Positions 8,053-17,180 are shown, counted from the first letter of the stretch. The stretch: 64,000 nucleotides of DNA from Colimorpha_A sp045540115 (GCA_045540115.1 JAZQGR010000056.1:1-64000); one strand, 5' to 3'. The notes: generated by a model from the letters alone, not told the origin. A program made the numbers and translations.

Positions 8053-8250
8053 ATGAAAAATTTCAAAATTCCGTCAATTCCGCAAACGACGAATAAATGT
8101 ATAAGATTTCCAAATGATGTTATTGAAGACGTTGAAAATGCAATTAGAGGAAAAAACTGCACCTTTTCTGCATTTGTAATTGAAGCGGTAAAGGTTGCAT
8201 TGGCTAATCTTGAAGAGTCTTATAATTATATAAATGAAAAGTCTGAATAA
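8053..8250 (+). CDS. Small ribbon-helix-helix-like protein
   Basis: 65 aa. The segment CIRFPNDVIEDVENAIRGKNCTFSAFVIEAVKVALANL fits the ribbon-helix-helix fold seen in small DNA-binding proteins (YlcI/YnfO-like). It starts 11 bases after the XRE gene and is probably co-transcribed. It could be an accessory regulator or an orphan antitoxin-like protein; no toxin partner is visible. Confidence 0.7.
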   Translation: MKNFKIPSIPQTTNKCIRFPNDVIEDVENAIRGKNCTFSAFVIEAVKVALANLEESYNYINEKSE

Positions 8251-8255
8251 ATGTT

Positions 8256-8482
8256 ATGAACGCAGAGATAGAAAAGAGAATTGGTAATAATATTCGTGCT
8301 CTGCGCGAGCGCGCGAAAATGACGCAATATTGGCGGCAAAATTGCAGCTTCGCGGTTGCGATATTACCCGTAGTGCGGTTGCGAAGATCGAGGTCGGACA
8401 GCGTCATCTTTACCCCGACGAGATCGTTTTGATAAAAGAGATCCTTTCCGTCACCTACGAAGAAATATTCGATATAAAATAA
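8256..8482 (+). pseudogene. Frameshifted XRE-family regulator
   Basis: The first part reads MNAEIEKRIGNNIRALRERAKMTQY. After about 8332 the frame must shift to continue with AAKLQLRGCDITRSAVAKIE, VGQRHLYPDEIVLIKEI and a TAA at 8480-8482. Together these give a typical 75-residue XRE domain. A small deletion at the MTQ-x-LAAK junction explains it. No reading frame covers both halves, so the gene is broken or needs a frameshift. Confidence 0.8.
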
Positions 8483-8512
8483 AAGCAGAGGCGATGTTGC
8501 TTCTGCTTTTTA
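8481..8512 (+). terminator. Terminator after the broken XRE gene
   Basis: Stem AAAAGCAGA / TCTGCTTTT ending in a T-run. It resembles the AAAGCAGAG hairpins at 7177 and 9139, which bracket the same island. Confidence 0.8.
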
Positions 8513-8546
8513 TGTTGCCATTTAGGAATGTTTATGCTAAAATTAA

Positions 8547-9137
8547 ATGGGTGATGAAATGGATAAGGGACTACCGAAGAGGAAACATCCTCGATTAAAA
8601 AAATACGATTATAGTTCGGCGGGCGCATATTTTATAACAATATGCACTGAGGGACGAAAATTTCTGTTATCACGTATTCAAGATTTTAACGACGTTTCCG
8701 TAGGGCGGGGGCTTGCTCCCGCCGTTACCAAAGGTATTGAATATACAGAATACGGGCAAATAGCTGAAGAACAATTATTGTTGTTAGAAAAACGGTATCC
8801 TTTTTTGAAAATTGACAGATACGTTATAATGCCGAACCATATCCATGCCGTCATTATATTGGGAAACAGAACGGCGGGAGCGCGTGGGGTTCCCCGAAGC
8901 GAGCTTGCCGAGCTTTGGGGGTTCCGAGCAATCCCCCGCCCTACGGTTGTAGACATCGTATGTGCCTATAAATCATTAACAACGCGGGAATGCAAAAAAA
9001 TAGGATTATCCAGTAATTTGTTTCAAACTTCGTTTTTCGAACATGTTATACGAGATCAAAAAGATTATGAAAAGATAGTCAAATACATCCACGAAAACCC
9101 CGCTCGGTGGTACTTCGACGAGCTATATTCCGAATAA
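8547..9137 (+). CDS. REP-associated tyrosine transposase (RAYT), Y1/HUH
   Basis: 196 aa of the Y1 transposase (IS200-like) superfamily, RAYT type. The order is AYFITICT near residue 28, the metal-binding HUH motif MPNHIHAVI (His98 and His100), SFFEHVIRDQKDY, and the putative catalytic Tyr180 in VKYIHENP. All key residues are present, so it may be active. RAYTs nick single-stranded palindromic REP sequences. Two stretches are in-frame copies of the window's family-A repeats: residues about 51-61 (nt 8696-8726) and about 107-132 (nt 8871-8946). No terminal inverted repeats or partner ORF are seen, consistent with a domesticated single-copy RAYT. Confidence 0.92.
   Translation: MGDEMDKGLPKRKHPRLKKYDYSSAGAYFITICTEGRKFLLSRIQDFNDVSVGRGLAPAVTKGIEYTEYGQIAEEQLLLLEKRYPFLKIDRYVIMPNHIHAVIILGNRTAGARGVPRSELAELWGFRAIPRPTVVDIVCAYKSLTTRECKKIGLSSNLFQTSFFEHVIRDQKDYEKIVKYIHENPARWYFDELYSE
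8696..8726. repeat. Family-A repeat inside the RAYT gene (copy 1)
   Basis: GTAGGGCGGGGGCTTGCTCC plus CGCC is the reverse complement of the intergenic family-A unit at about 27894-27918. It encodes VGRGLAPAV in frame, in a variable loop before the HUH motif. Confidence 0.85.
8871..8946. repeat. Long family-A repeat inside the RAYT gene (copy 2)
   Basis: A 76-bp long-form family-A element with outer stem GGCGGGAG/CCCCCGCC and inner palindrome GGGGTTCCCC...GGGGGTTCC. It closely matches the intergenic copy at about 58321-58396. It lies in frame between the HUH motif and the C-terminal helix. Confidence 0.88.
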
Positions 9138-9138
9138 T

Positions 9139-9170
9139 AAAAAGCAGAGGCATTGCCTCTGCTTTTTTAC
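9139..9170. terminator. Bidirectional terminator
   Basis: Hairpin AAAAGCAGAGGC / GCCTCTGCTTTT, T-rich on both strands. It lies between the RAYT and the convergent lipoprotein gene. Confidence 0.85.
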
Positions 9171-9176
9171 TATTAA

Positions 9177-11108
9177 TTATTTTTTTCCGCCGATGTTGAG
9201 GAGGTCATCCTCGATGGAGGACGAGGAGTCGGTCTCGATCTTTCCGCTCGTAGATTCGTCGGGATTGAAGCGCTCGGATGTAAAGGACAAGGTGTTGCCG
9301 TCAAGCAGGAACTTTATCATCGGGAGCTTTATACCCTGATAAAGCTCGGATTTCTTTCCGAATTTTACTTCCTTTCCGTTCAGAAGGAACTTATAGAGCG
9401 TCTTGTCGGAGTCGGACATATTGGAGCTTTCGACGTCGCTGAGAATTTTCTGCTTATATTCAGCGGCGCCGGAGCCATTGACGGTCATCGACATAGTGTA
9501 GAGAATATCTTCGACTGTGAAGTCAATTATTGCGAGCACGCTGTTATGATATATGAGCTTGCCCTTTTCGACCTTGATCGTCTGATTGATGACGGCATCG
9601 CCCTCGCGCATTTCGACCTTAAGAGTAAGGACGGGCTGCCTGTTTTCAGGGAAATCGATTACCGCATCCATTCCCGAATACTGTCCCTTGAACGTGCCGA
9701 TCATGTAGAACAACACTCCGTCATTTAAGTTAATTCCACCGTTGCCGCCATTATTGATGTCTGCTTCCGGATCGTTTGTGGGAGGATTATAGGATCCGCT
9801 GCTGCCGGGAAAACTGTCGTCGTACTCAAACGAGCCGCCGTTACCCGAGGAGGTACCGCCGCCGATAACGACCTGAACCTCCTTTGCTTCAAAGGTTCCG
9901 TTTTCCTTGAAATCAAAATGGATCGTGTGAAGCTTAACGCCGTTATAGATATAAGCTTCCTTGCCGAAGGTTACCTCCTTACCGTTAAGGAGATCGCGGT
10001 AGATCTGCTTATCGACTACGGTCATATCGTCGGACTCGTTTACCATTTTGAGCATACTGCTGATATATTCAGAAGCGCCCGAGCCCGAGATCTTCATGCT
10101 TGAAACGTATTTGATCTCGTCAACGCCGAAATCAATAATCAATGCTTTTTCATTGCCGATATGGAGTCTGCCGTTTGTAATGGTGAAGTTTTGCTCGATA
10201 ATTACGTTATCCATTTCGCCCTTGAATTTGAGCTTGAGGATGGGGGTGCCGTCCTCTTTGATCTCAAGGATCGCGTCCTTTTCCTCGTAAACACCTGTAT
10301 AGATGCCGACAGGATAGGTGGAGTTGCCGCCAATTACGACGTTGCCATCATCGGGCTGCTTGTCGGTTTCGTTGTCGGTCACGTCGGGATGCTTATCGTT
10401 TGATTCGTGATTTTCCTGATTATTGGGAGTCTGAGTCTGAGAAGGCTTTTCCTCGGTCTTGCCGTTTTCACCGTCATTTTCGGGCGCTGTGTTTTCAAAT
10501 TCGTCCTTGTAATCGAGGGTACCGTCAGGTTTATAGTAGCTTTCCGACTTCACGTTACCGTTGTCGTAATACTCGAAAACGTACTTGTATCCCGTCTCGT
10601 ACTTGATCTCGGTAAAGAGCGCGGTGCCCTTGGAGCTGTTTACTGTCGCTTTGAGGGAAACGAAGTTTTCAACGATCGCGCTGAGCGCGGATTCCTTGCC
10701 GAACTTTACAGGCTTGCCTGCGAGAAGGTCGTTTACAAGCTGCTTGTCTGCTTCGGTCTCGACGGAGGAAAGGAGATGCTCCTTTGTCTCTTCGATATAA
10801 GCATCAACGTCGCCGCCCGAGAGCTTTATGAGCATTTCGTAGGTAACGTCGCTGAAGTCAGCGGAGAGATTGCTTCCCGAGACGCTAGCCTTACCGTCGA
10901 TGAGCGCGATGCTAAACGTAACGTTCACGCCGTCCTCAACGTACTGCTGAGAAAGGGTTGCCGTTACCTTGTCACCGTCGACGACGAGATTCATAACCTC
11001 GCCAAAAAAATTGCCCTTATAGGTCATGACGGAATCGTCGCTTGTGTCGCAGGCGAAAAGCGAGATGGCCATTATCAGAGAGAGGAAAACTGCGATGATC
11101 TTTTTCAT
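9177..11108 (-). CDS. Three-module surface lipoprotein
   Basis: 643 aa. The signal peptide ends in a lipobox, SLFAC (Cys20). Three related modules of about 150 residues follow, starting near YKGNFFGEVMN (29), GIYTGVYEEKDAIL (268) and IGTFKGQYSGMDAV (471). Each contains a VTFGK/VKFGK motif and a (Y/L)xxxLLNGKEV-type helix. Ser/Gly/Asn/Asp-rich linkers separate them. The first linker also holds YYDNGNVKSESYYKPDGTL, similar to a MORN-like repeat. No known enzyme motif is seen, so it is probably a ligand-binding or structural surface protein. RBS AGAGGT. Confidence 0.82.
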   Translation of the reverse strand: MKKIIAVFLSLIMAISLFACDTSDDSVMTYKGNFFGEVMNLVVDGDKVTATLSQQYVEDGVNVTFSIALIDGKASVSGSNLSADFSDVTYEMLIKLSGGDVDAYIEETKEHLLSSVETEADKQLVNDLLAGKPVKFGKESALSAIVENFVSLKATVNSSKGTALFTEIKYETGYKYVFEYYDNGNVKSESYYKPDGTLDYKDEFENTAPENDGENGKTEEKPSQTQTPNNQENHESNDKHPDVTDNETDKQPDDGNVVIGGNSTYPVGIYTGVYEEKDAILEIKEDGTPILKLKFKGEMDNVIIEQNFTITNGRLHIGNEKALIIDFGVDEIKYVSSMKISGSGASEYISSMLKMVNESDDMTVVDKQIYRDLLNGKEVTFGKEAYIYNGVKLHTIHFDFKENGTFEAKEVQVVIGGGTSSGNGGSFEYDDSFPGSSGSYNPPTNDPEADINNGGNGGINLNDGVLFYMIGTFKGQYSGMDAVIDFPENRQPVLTLKVEMREGDAVINQTIKVEKGKLIYHNSVLAIIDFTVEDILYTMSMTVNGSGAAEYKQKILSDVESSNMSDSDKTLYKFLLNGKEVKFGKKSELYQGIKLPMIKFLLDGNTLSFTSERFNPDESTSGKIETDSSSSIEDDLLNIGGKK

Positions 11109-11179
11109 AAAAAATACCTCTTGCGTTATTTGATATCATTATAGCACCGAAGCGCGGGTTTGTCAAATCGGTTTTTTCG

Positions 11180-11400
11180 GGCAGTCGAGGTAGGGGGTTC
11201 CGAGCTTGCCCCTCCCCTAACAGCAATATGGAGAAGATTCGCCACGTCGTTAGCCTTCCCCAGCGGGGGAAGGGGGACCGCAGACGCTGCGTCTGCGGTG
11301 GATGAGGTGTAGGTTGCGAAGCAACCGTGTGTTGAAACAAAGCTACATCGTTTTGTGCTACGAAGGAGTGGCGAAGCTTCGGAACGTTGTCTTGCCTTTC
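11180..11400. repeat. Palindromic repeats, families A and B
   Basis: A degenerate long family-A unit lies at about 11180-11220 (GTTCCGAGCTTGCCCC). A family-B unit with core GACCGCAGACGCTGCGTCTG lies at about 11251-11311, and GGTTGCGAAGCAACC at about 11312-11326. The spacer holds no gene. Confidence 0.8.
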
Positions 11401-11406
11401 CAAAAC

Positions 11407-11433
11407 AAAAACCCCTCGTTCGAGGGGTTTTTA
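11407..11433 (-). terminator. Terminator of the decarboxylase operon
   Basis: Stem AAAACCCCTCG / CGAGGGGTTTT with T-runs on both sides. It lies just after the oadA stop. Confidence 0.85.
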
Positions 11434-11436
11434 TCA

Positions 11437-12834
11437 TCAAACTATATGGATCTTATTCTCCGCGTCTGCGTTCTTCATATCGATGCCGTACTTTTCAGCG
11501 CGGCGCTTCTCGAAGAACTTCATTGCAACGTTCTCGAACATTGCGTAGGAGAGAAGGTCCTCCTCCTGCTCCATGTAGAGCTTGCACTTTTCGCGGAGGG
11601 TATCGAGCTCGGGCTGGAGAAGATCTGCAGGACGGCAGGTCTTGACCTCGGTATCGCCGAGGATCTTCTTTGAGAACTCGGGATCGATCTCGGCGGGAGT
11701 CTTACCGTAGTCACCTGCAAGGATTCCCTTAAATTCCTTCGAAACCTGCTTATATCTTTCGCCCATGAGTACGTTAAGAACCGCCTGAGTACCGACGATC
11801 TGAGAGGTCGGAGTAACGAGCGGAACGTAGCCCGCATCGGCTCTTACGCGCGGAACCTCTTCAAGAACCTCCTGAAGGAGCTCGCTCTTGCCTGCAGACT
11901 TGAGCTGGGAAACGAGGTTCGAGAGCATACCGCCGGGAACCTGATAAAGGAGCGCGTTTACGTCGACCTTGGTGACGGAACGGGAGATAAGACCGCTTTC
12001 GTCGTATGCCTGTCTGATGGGAGCGAAGTAACGGCTGATCTCGTCGAGCTTCTTAAGGTCAAGACCGGTATCATAGCCTGTTCCCGCAAGGGTTGCAACG
12101 ATCGCCTCTGTCGGAGCCTGCGAGGTACCCATAGCCATGGGGGAGATCGCGGTGTCGACAACGTCGCATCCTGCCTCGATCGCCTTAAGAATGGTCATCG
12201 AAGCAAGACCGGAGGTATAGTGAGTATGGAGCTGGATAGGAAGCGTTACATTTTCCTTGAGCGCCTTTACGAGATCGTAAGCGGCGTAGGGAGTAAGAAG
12301 TCCCGCCATATCCTTGATGCAGAGAGAATCTGCACCCATATCCTGAAGGGTCTTTGCGAAGTTTACGAAATAATCGTTATTGAAAACGGGGCCTGTAGTA
12401 TAGGAGATAGCCGCCTGAACGTGTCCGCCCTCCTTCTTGGTCGCTTCAACTGCGGTCTTGAGGTTACGGGGGTCGTTAAGTGCGTCGAAAATTCTGATGA
12501 TATCGATACCGTTTGCAATCGACTTCTGAACGAAATATTCAACGACGTCGTCAGCATAGTGACGGTAGCCGAGCATATTCTGTCCGCGGAAAAGCATCTG
12601 AAGCTTGGTATTTTTAGCGGCACTTCTGATCTTGCGAAGGCGCTCCCACGGATCCTCGTCAAGGTAACGGAGGCAGGAGTCGAAGGTCGCACCGCCCCAC
12701 GCCTCAAGGGAGTGGTAGCCGATGCCGTCGAGCTTCTCAATTATCGGAAGCATCTCGTCGGTTTTCATTCTTGTAGCCGCGAGCGACTGGTGAGCGTCGC
12801 GGAGAACTGTTTCTGTAATTTTTACCTTTTGCAT
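11437..12834 (-). CDS. oadA: Oxaloacetate decarboxylase/transcarboxylase alpha (5S-type carboxyltransferase)
   Basis: 465 aa. It is the pyruvate/oxaloacetate carboxyltransferase of the OadA / pyruvate carboxylase subunit B / transcarboxylase 5S family, with TVLRDAHQSLAATRM at the N-terminus. The catalytic Lys lies in CIKDMAGLL and metal ligands in LHTHYTSG. It stops at the end of the conserved post-barrel domain and has no C-terminal biotinyl domain; a separate biotin protein is encoded three genes upstream. The ATG at 12834 follows GAGG and begins the conserved sequence; the open frame before it runs into a repeat. It is the last gene of the operon, after about 285 bases of repeats. Confidence 0.93.
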   Translation of the reverse strand: MQKVKITETVLRDAHQSLAATRMKTDEMLPIIEKLDGIGYHSLEAWGGATFDSCLRYLDEDPWERLRKIRSAAKNTKLQMLFRGQNMLGYRHYADDVVEYFVQKSIANGIDIIRIFDALNDPRNLKTAVEATKKEGGHVQAAISYTTGPVFNNDYFVNFAKTLQDMGADSLCIKDMAGLLTPYAAYDLVKALKENVTLPIQLHTHYTSGLASMTILKAIEAGCDVVDTAISPMAMGTSQAPTEAIVATLAGTGYDTGLDLKKLDEISRYFAPIRQAYDESGLISRSVTKVDVNALLYQVPGGMLSNLVSQLKSAGKSELLQEVLEEVPRVRADAGYVPLVTPTSQIVGTQAVLNVLMGERYKQVSKEFKGILAGDYGKTPAEIDPEFSKKILGDTEVKTCRPADLLQPELDTLREKCKLYMEQEEDLLSYAMFENVAMKFFEKRRAEKYGIDMKNADAENKIHIV

Positions 12835-12879
12835 TATATTATCCTCAATTATATACGTTATTATAATTATCGGGGCGTT

Positions 12880-13110
12880 CTTTGCCTCGCCCTTTGGGAG
12901 AGGTGGCACGAAGTGCCGGAGAGGGTAAACTGCCCTCTCACCCGACTTCGTCGGGAGCTCCCCAAAGGGGGAGCCATATAAACGTCGTCTTACCTTCTCA
13001 AGCGGGAGAAGGTGTCTAAAAAGGGAACATACTCCTCATCCACCACCTTCGGTGGTCCTCCTTCTCCCTCAGGAGAAGGTATTGAGTAACACCGTTTTTA
13101 TGCGGGAGTG
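12880..13110. repeat. Palindromic repeats, families C and B
   Basis: A family-C pair lies at about 12890-12976: GCCCTTTGGGAGAGGTGGC with core CACGAAGTG, then CCCTCTCACCCGACTTCGTC continuing to GGGGGAGCC. A family-B unit in reverse (CCACCACCTTCGGTGGTCC) follows at about 13038-13080. The array sits inside the decarboxylase operon. Confidence 0.8.
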
Positions 13111-13119
13111 GAAATTCTC

Positions 13120-14298
<1,179 letters not shown>

Positions 14299-14310
14299 AG
14301 GTTTTTACCC

Positions 14311-14694
14311 TTATGCGATGGTCGCGATAACTGCACCGGTCGCAACGGTCTGACCGCTTGTTACAGTAACGGAGGTAACGGTACCGTCGCAGGGAGCGAA
14401 GATCTCGTTTTCCATCTTCATAGCCTCGAGCAGGCAAATAAGGTCGCCCTTCTTGACTGCCTGTCCGTTCGAAACTGCAACCTTAAGGATCGTTCCCTGC
14501 ATGGGAGCGTTAACGGGAGTGCCGTTTCCGGGAGCCGCTGCGGGAGCAGCCTTGGGAGCTGCGGGAGCAGGAGCCGCTGCGGGAGCGGGAGCAACTGCGG
14601 GTGCGGCATAGGTGTTGCTTGCGCCTGCGCCGATCTCTTCTACTTCTACCTCGTAAACAACGCCGTTTACGGTTACGTTATAAAGCTTTGACAT
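14311..14694 (-). CDS. Biotin carboxyl carrier protein of the Na+ pump
   Basis: 127 aa. The N-terminal part (MSKLYNVTVNGVVYEVEVEE) is followed by a flexible Ala/Pro linker (about residues 27-58). A biotinyl domain with the modified lysine in EAMKMENE (about 94-101) completes it. It shuttles CO2 from the carboxyltransferase to the beta subunit. The ATG at 14694 has GGAAG upstream; the longer frame overlaps the gene before it and is rejected. Confidence 0.95.
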   Translation of the reverse strand: MSKLYNVTVNGVVYEVEVEEIGAGASNTYAAPAVAPAPAAAPAPAAPKAAPAAAPGNGTPVNAPMQGTILKVAVSNGQAVKKGDLICLLEAMKMENEIFAPCDGTVTSVTVTSGQTVATGAVIATIA

Positions 14695-14713
14695 TTTATT
14701 ATCTTCCTTTCGA

Positions 14714-15091
14714 TTAGTGCTTTTTTCTGAATGAAACGACTCTGAAGCCGCCTGCTGACTTGCCTGAGTATGCCGAGATAGCGGCAACTATTGCGGCGAC
14801 TATCGCCGCGTCGTCCTGATCTTGAGCAATAGGAGCAGGAGCAACGGGAGCGGGCTCCGGAACAGATACGGGCGTAGTCTCAGTCTCCTCAACTGCCTTC
14901 TCCTTCGGCTTTCTGTCGAAGAACTTGCCGAATATTGCGAGAATGAACCAGATGAGCGCGAGGACGACGAAAACGAGAAGATATCCGCCGACGCCCGTTG
15001 TTAAAATTGATTCGAGCTTTTCGGAGAGGGTGAGCTTTGACGCTACCTCGTCGGAAAAGTTAAACAGCGACATATAAAACATAGTATTCAC
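14714..15091 (-). CDS. OadG-like gamma/delta subunit of the Na+ pump
   Basis: 125 aa with one membrane helix (about residues 35-56) and a Pro/Ala/Val-rich cytoplasmic linker. A short C-terminal element (DDAAIVAAIVAAISAYSGK) then FRVVSFRKKH is typical of OadG/MmdD-type subunits. These hold the soluble carboxyltransferase at the membrane beta subunit. The frame opens with GTG at 15091, 2 bases after the preceding stop. An ATG at 15082 with GGTGA upstream is an equally possible start. Confidence 0.85.
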   Translation of the reverse strand: MNTMFYMSLFNFSDEVASKLTLSEKLESILTTGVGGYLLVFVVLALIWFILAIFGKFFDRKPKEKAVEETETTPVSVPEPAPVAPAPIAQDQDDAAIVAAIVAAISAYSGKSAGGFRVVSFRKKH

Positions 15092-15093
15092 CG

Positions 15094-16416
15094 TTAAGCG
15101 AGGAACTCAAGTGCCGACGCCATTCTCTGCTTGAGCTCGGATCCTGAAACAATATCGTCGATATCGCCGGAGCGGGCATTGGTAAGAGCCGAAGCGGGGC
15201 CGGAGAGCCATTCTTCCTTGAGTGAAGCGCGAGCGGCATTGGGATCGGATGCTTCCTTGAGGGAGGAATCGTAGAGGAACTCGACTGCGGTATCGGGATC
15301 AAGCACCGAGATAACTGCGTTATCAAGGGCGAACACGAAGGACGCGCCGAGGGACTTGGAGCCCATAAGGGTGTAAGCAGAGCCGTAAGCGTTGCCGATT
15401 ATCGCGGTAACTGCGACCTCGCAGTTATTGTAAGCGAAGGCAAGCTCGGAGAGGGCGGTAAGGTAATTCTTGCAGCCACCCTTGAAGCCGACTGTGTTGA
15501 CGAGAGTCACAACGGGGATCTCGTAGTCGGAGCAGAAGTTGACGAAGCGGGAAGCCTTCTTTGCGGAAGCGCAGGTGAGCGCGCCGCCGTTTTCGGTCGG
15601 CTGGTTAGCAACTACACCGACAACTCTTCCGTTGAAGGTCATGAGTGCGGTAACAAGCTCCTTCGCCATATTTTCGGCAAGGTAAAGAGGCTCACGGTCG
15701 TCGGAAAGAACGGAAATAAGCTCCTTTACGTCGCCGTCAACGTACGCGTTTACGTTAAGAGGCTCGTTTATGCTCTCGCAGTCGTCACCGATGACGGTAC
15801 CCTCCTCGCAGTTCGAGGGGATGAGCGAGAGAAGCTTGGTAAGAACGATAACGAGCTCGTTTTCGGGCGTCACGATGTCGGGAGTACCGATCGGATCGCC
15901 GTTCGGGACGAGGTATCTTTCTCCCTTGTCGGTCGCGACAGTGATATCAAACATCTCGGAAAGTACAGCCGAAGCGCCGCCGCAAGCACCGTTAATTACG
16001 GCGATCTGCGGGATAAGTGCCTTTGCCTCGCTGATCTTAGCCATTACCGAGCCGTAAGCGGAAAGGCAGTCGATGCCCTCGCTTACCTTTGCGCCCGCGC
16101 CGGAAAATACGCCGACAACGGGAGCGCCCGCCTTGAGGGCGGAATCGTAAAGGGAGCAGATCTTCTTGCCGTGAGCGGAAGTGAATGCCGCCTTCTCTAC
16201 CGTCTTGTCCTGAACGAACGCGTAAACGGGACGGCCGTTGACCGATCCACAGCCCGTGATAACTCCTTCAAAATCTCCTTCGCCCTGCTTAACGTAGGTA
16301 CCGAACTCAAGGAAGGTGCCTTCGTCGAAAAGCGCGGAAAGAAGGACTCTTGCGTCTGCCGAGGAAGCGTTTATTTCCTTACGCAGCTCAGCAGAGGTCT
16401 TTTTATTCTGTGCCAT
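15094..16416 (-). CDS. Carboxyltransferase subunit (MmdA/PCC-beta/12S-like)
   Basis: 440 aa of the acyl-CoA carboxyltransferase family (crotonase-like fold, two halves). The N half has FEGVITGCGSVNGRPVYAF and VINGACGGASAV. The C half has RVVGVVANQPTENGGALTC, TLVNTVGFKGG, GNAYGSAYTLMGS and DPDTAVEFLY. It is about 70-80 residues shorter than usual MmdA or PCC-beta, so the acyl-CoA substrate is uncertain (methylmalonyl-CoA, glutaconyl-CoA or other). First gene of the operon; CGGAGG precedes the ATG at 16416. Its presence together with oadA is notable. Confidence 0.85.
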   Translation of the reverse strand: MAQNKKTSAELRKEINASSADARVLLSALFDEGTFLEFGTYVKQGEGDFEGVITGCGSVNGRPVYAFVQDKTVEKAAFTSAHGKKICSLYDSALKAGAPVVGVFSGAGAKVSEGIDCLSAYGSVMAKISEAKALIPQIAVINGACGGASAVLSEMFDITVATDKGERYLVPNGDPIGTPDIVTPENELVIVLTKLLSLIPSNCEEGTVIGDDCESINEPLNVNAYVDGDVKELISVLSDDREPLYLAENMAKELVTALMTFNGRVVGVVANQPTENGGALTCASAKKASRFVNFCSDYEIPVVTLVNTVGFKGGCKNYLTALSELAFAYNNCEVAVTAIIGNAYGSAYTLMGSKSLGASFVFALDNAVISVLDPDTAVEFLYDSSLKEASDPNAARASLKEEWLSGPASALTNARSGDIDDIVSGSELKQRMASALEFLA

Positions 16417-16564
16417 GTTTTTCCTCCGAATTTTGTGAGAAAAATAAGATAAACCATTTTCCCCCATTATTAATTATATTGTAAAACAAAATACAATTTT
16501 TGTCAATGAGTATGTGTGATTTTGAAAGAAATATTTCAGGTAAAATAAAAAAGCCCCGAAAGGG

Positions 16565-16752
16565 GAGAGGCTTGGATCACGGCGAAGCCGTGTATAGCAT
16601 CCGCAACTTGTTGCGGTATATCATCAATGCGAAGCATTGTATATCATCAAGCCGCAGGAGAATACACGCTGGCGCGTGATGAGATACACGGCGTTGCCGT
16701 GATGATATCCAGCCCCGCAGTGGCTGATGATATGCCAAGCCTGCGGCTTGGA
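16565..16752. repeat. Tandem array of short variable hairpins next to tRNA-Arg
   Basis: About eight units of 20-24 bp, each a different small hairpin such as CACGGCGAAGCCGTG, CCGCAACTTGTTGCGG, AATGCGAAGCATT and CACGGCGTTGCCGTG. They are separated by a constant spacer: TATATCATC to the left of the first half and GATGATAT to the right of the second half. The array is thus a large imperfect inverted repeat. The hairpins differ in sequence but keep pairing. It lies downstream of tRNA-Arg on the minus strand. Confidence 0.8.
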
Positions 16753-16753
16753 T

Positions 16754-16787
16754 AAAAAAATCCAACTCGTAAGAGTTGGATTTTTTT
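16754..16787 (-). terminator. Terminator of tRNA-Arg
   Basis: Hairpin AAATCCAACTC / GAGTTGGATTT with A and T runs on the two sides, directly following the tRNA 3' end on the minus strand. Confidence 0.85.
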
Positions 16788-16862
16788 GGCGCGCCCTAGA
16801 GGATTCGAACCTCTGACCTACCGGTTCGTAGCCGGGCACTCTATCCGCTGAGCTAAGGGCGC
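16787..16862 (-). tRNA. tRNA-Arg (anticodon ACG)
   Basis: A full cloverleaf is read on the minus strand: acceptor GCGCCCT/AGGGCGC, D arm TAGCTCAGCGGATAGAG, anticodon loop CTACGAA (ACG, expected to be edited to ICG by the TadA encoded 320 bases away), T loop GGTTCGAATCC, and an encoded CCA. 76 nt. Confidence 0.97.
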
Positions 16863-16934
16863 ATTATTTTCGTGCGACATATATTCTACCACAGGAAGTG
16901 GGTTTTGTCAAGGGATTTTGAAAAATAATTAAAT

Positions 16935-17150
16935 TTGTTTTTGTGCGGGTGGGGAAACACGGCGGAACGCTAAAAATTTCTTGTAGGGGCGACCCTTGGG
17001 AACCCCCAAAGCTCATTTCATTCGCTTCGGGGAACCCCGATATTGGTCGCCCGTTCCAACGGAATGTAATATCGTTTTTATACGGCGGGAGTAAACCCCC
17101 GCCCTACGGCAACGTGGCGAAGAATCGGGGCGTTGTCTTGCCTTCCCCAA
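16935..17150. repeat. Long family-A repeat and partial family B
   Basis: A long family-A element lies at about 16983-17053: outer stem GGGGCGACC/GGTCGCCCG, inner palindrome GGGAACCCCC...CGGGGAACCCC. It is followed by a family-A stem (GGCGGGAGTAAACCCCCGCC) at about 17081-17103 and the linker AACGTGGCGAAGAATCGGGG. No gene is seen. Confidence 0.82.
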
Positions 17151-17155
17151 AAACA

Positions 17156-17180
17156 AAAGGGCGAAAGATCGCCCTTTTGA
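17156..17180 (-). terminator. Terminator of tadA
   Basis: Stem AAAAGGGCGA / TCGCCCTTTT with T-run on the minus strand, 4 bases past the tadA stop. Confidence 0.8.

Noticed and set aside
8547..9137. Active IS200/IS605 insertion sequence
   Set aside because: There is no TnpB partner, no second copy in the window, and the sequence is of RAYT type, so it is called a RAYT instead.
16565..16752. CRISPR array
   Set aside because: The units are variable hairpins with a 9-base constant spacer. There are no 24-36 bp identical repeats and no cas genes.
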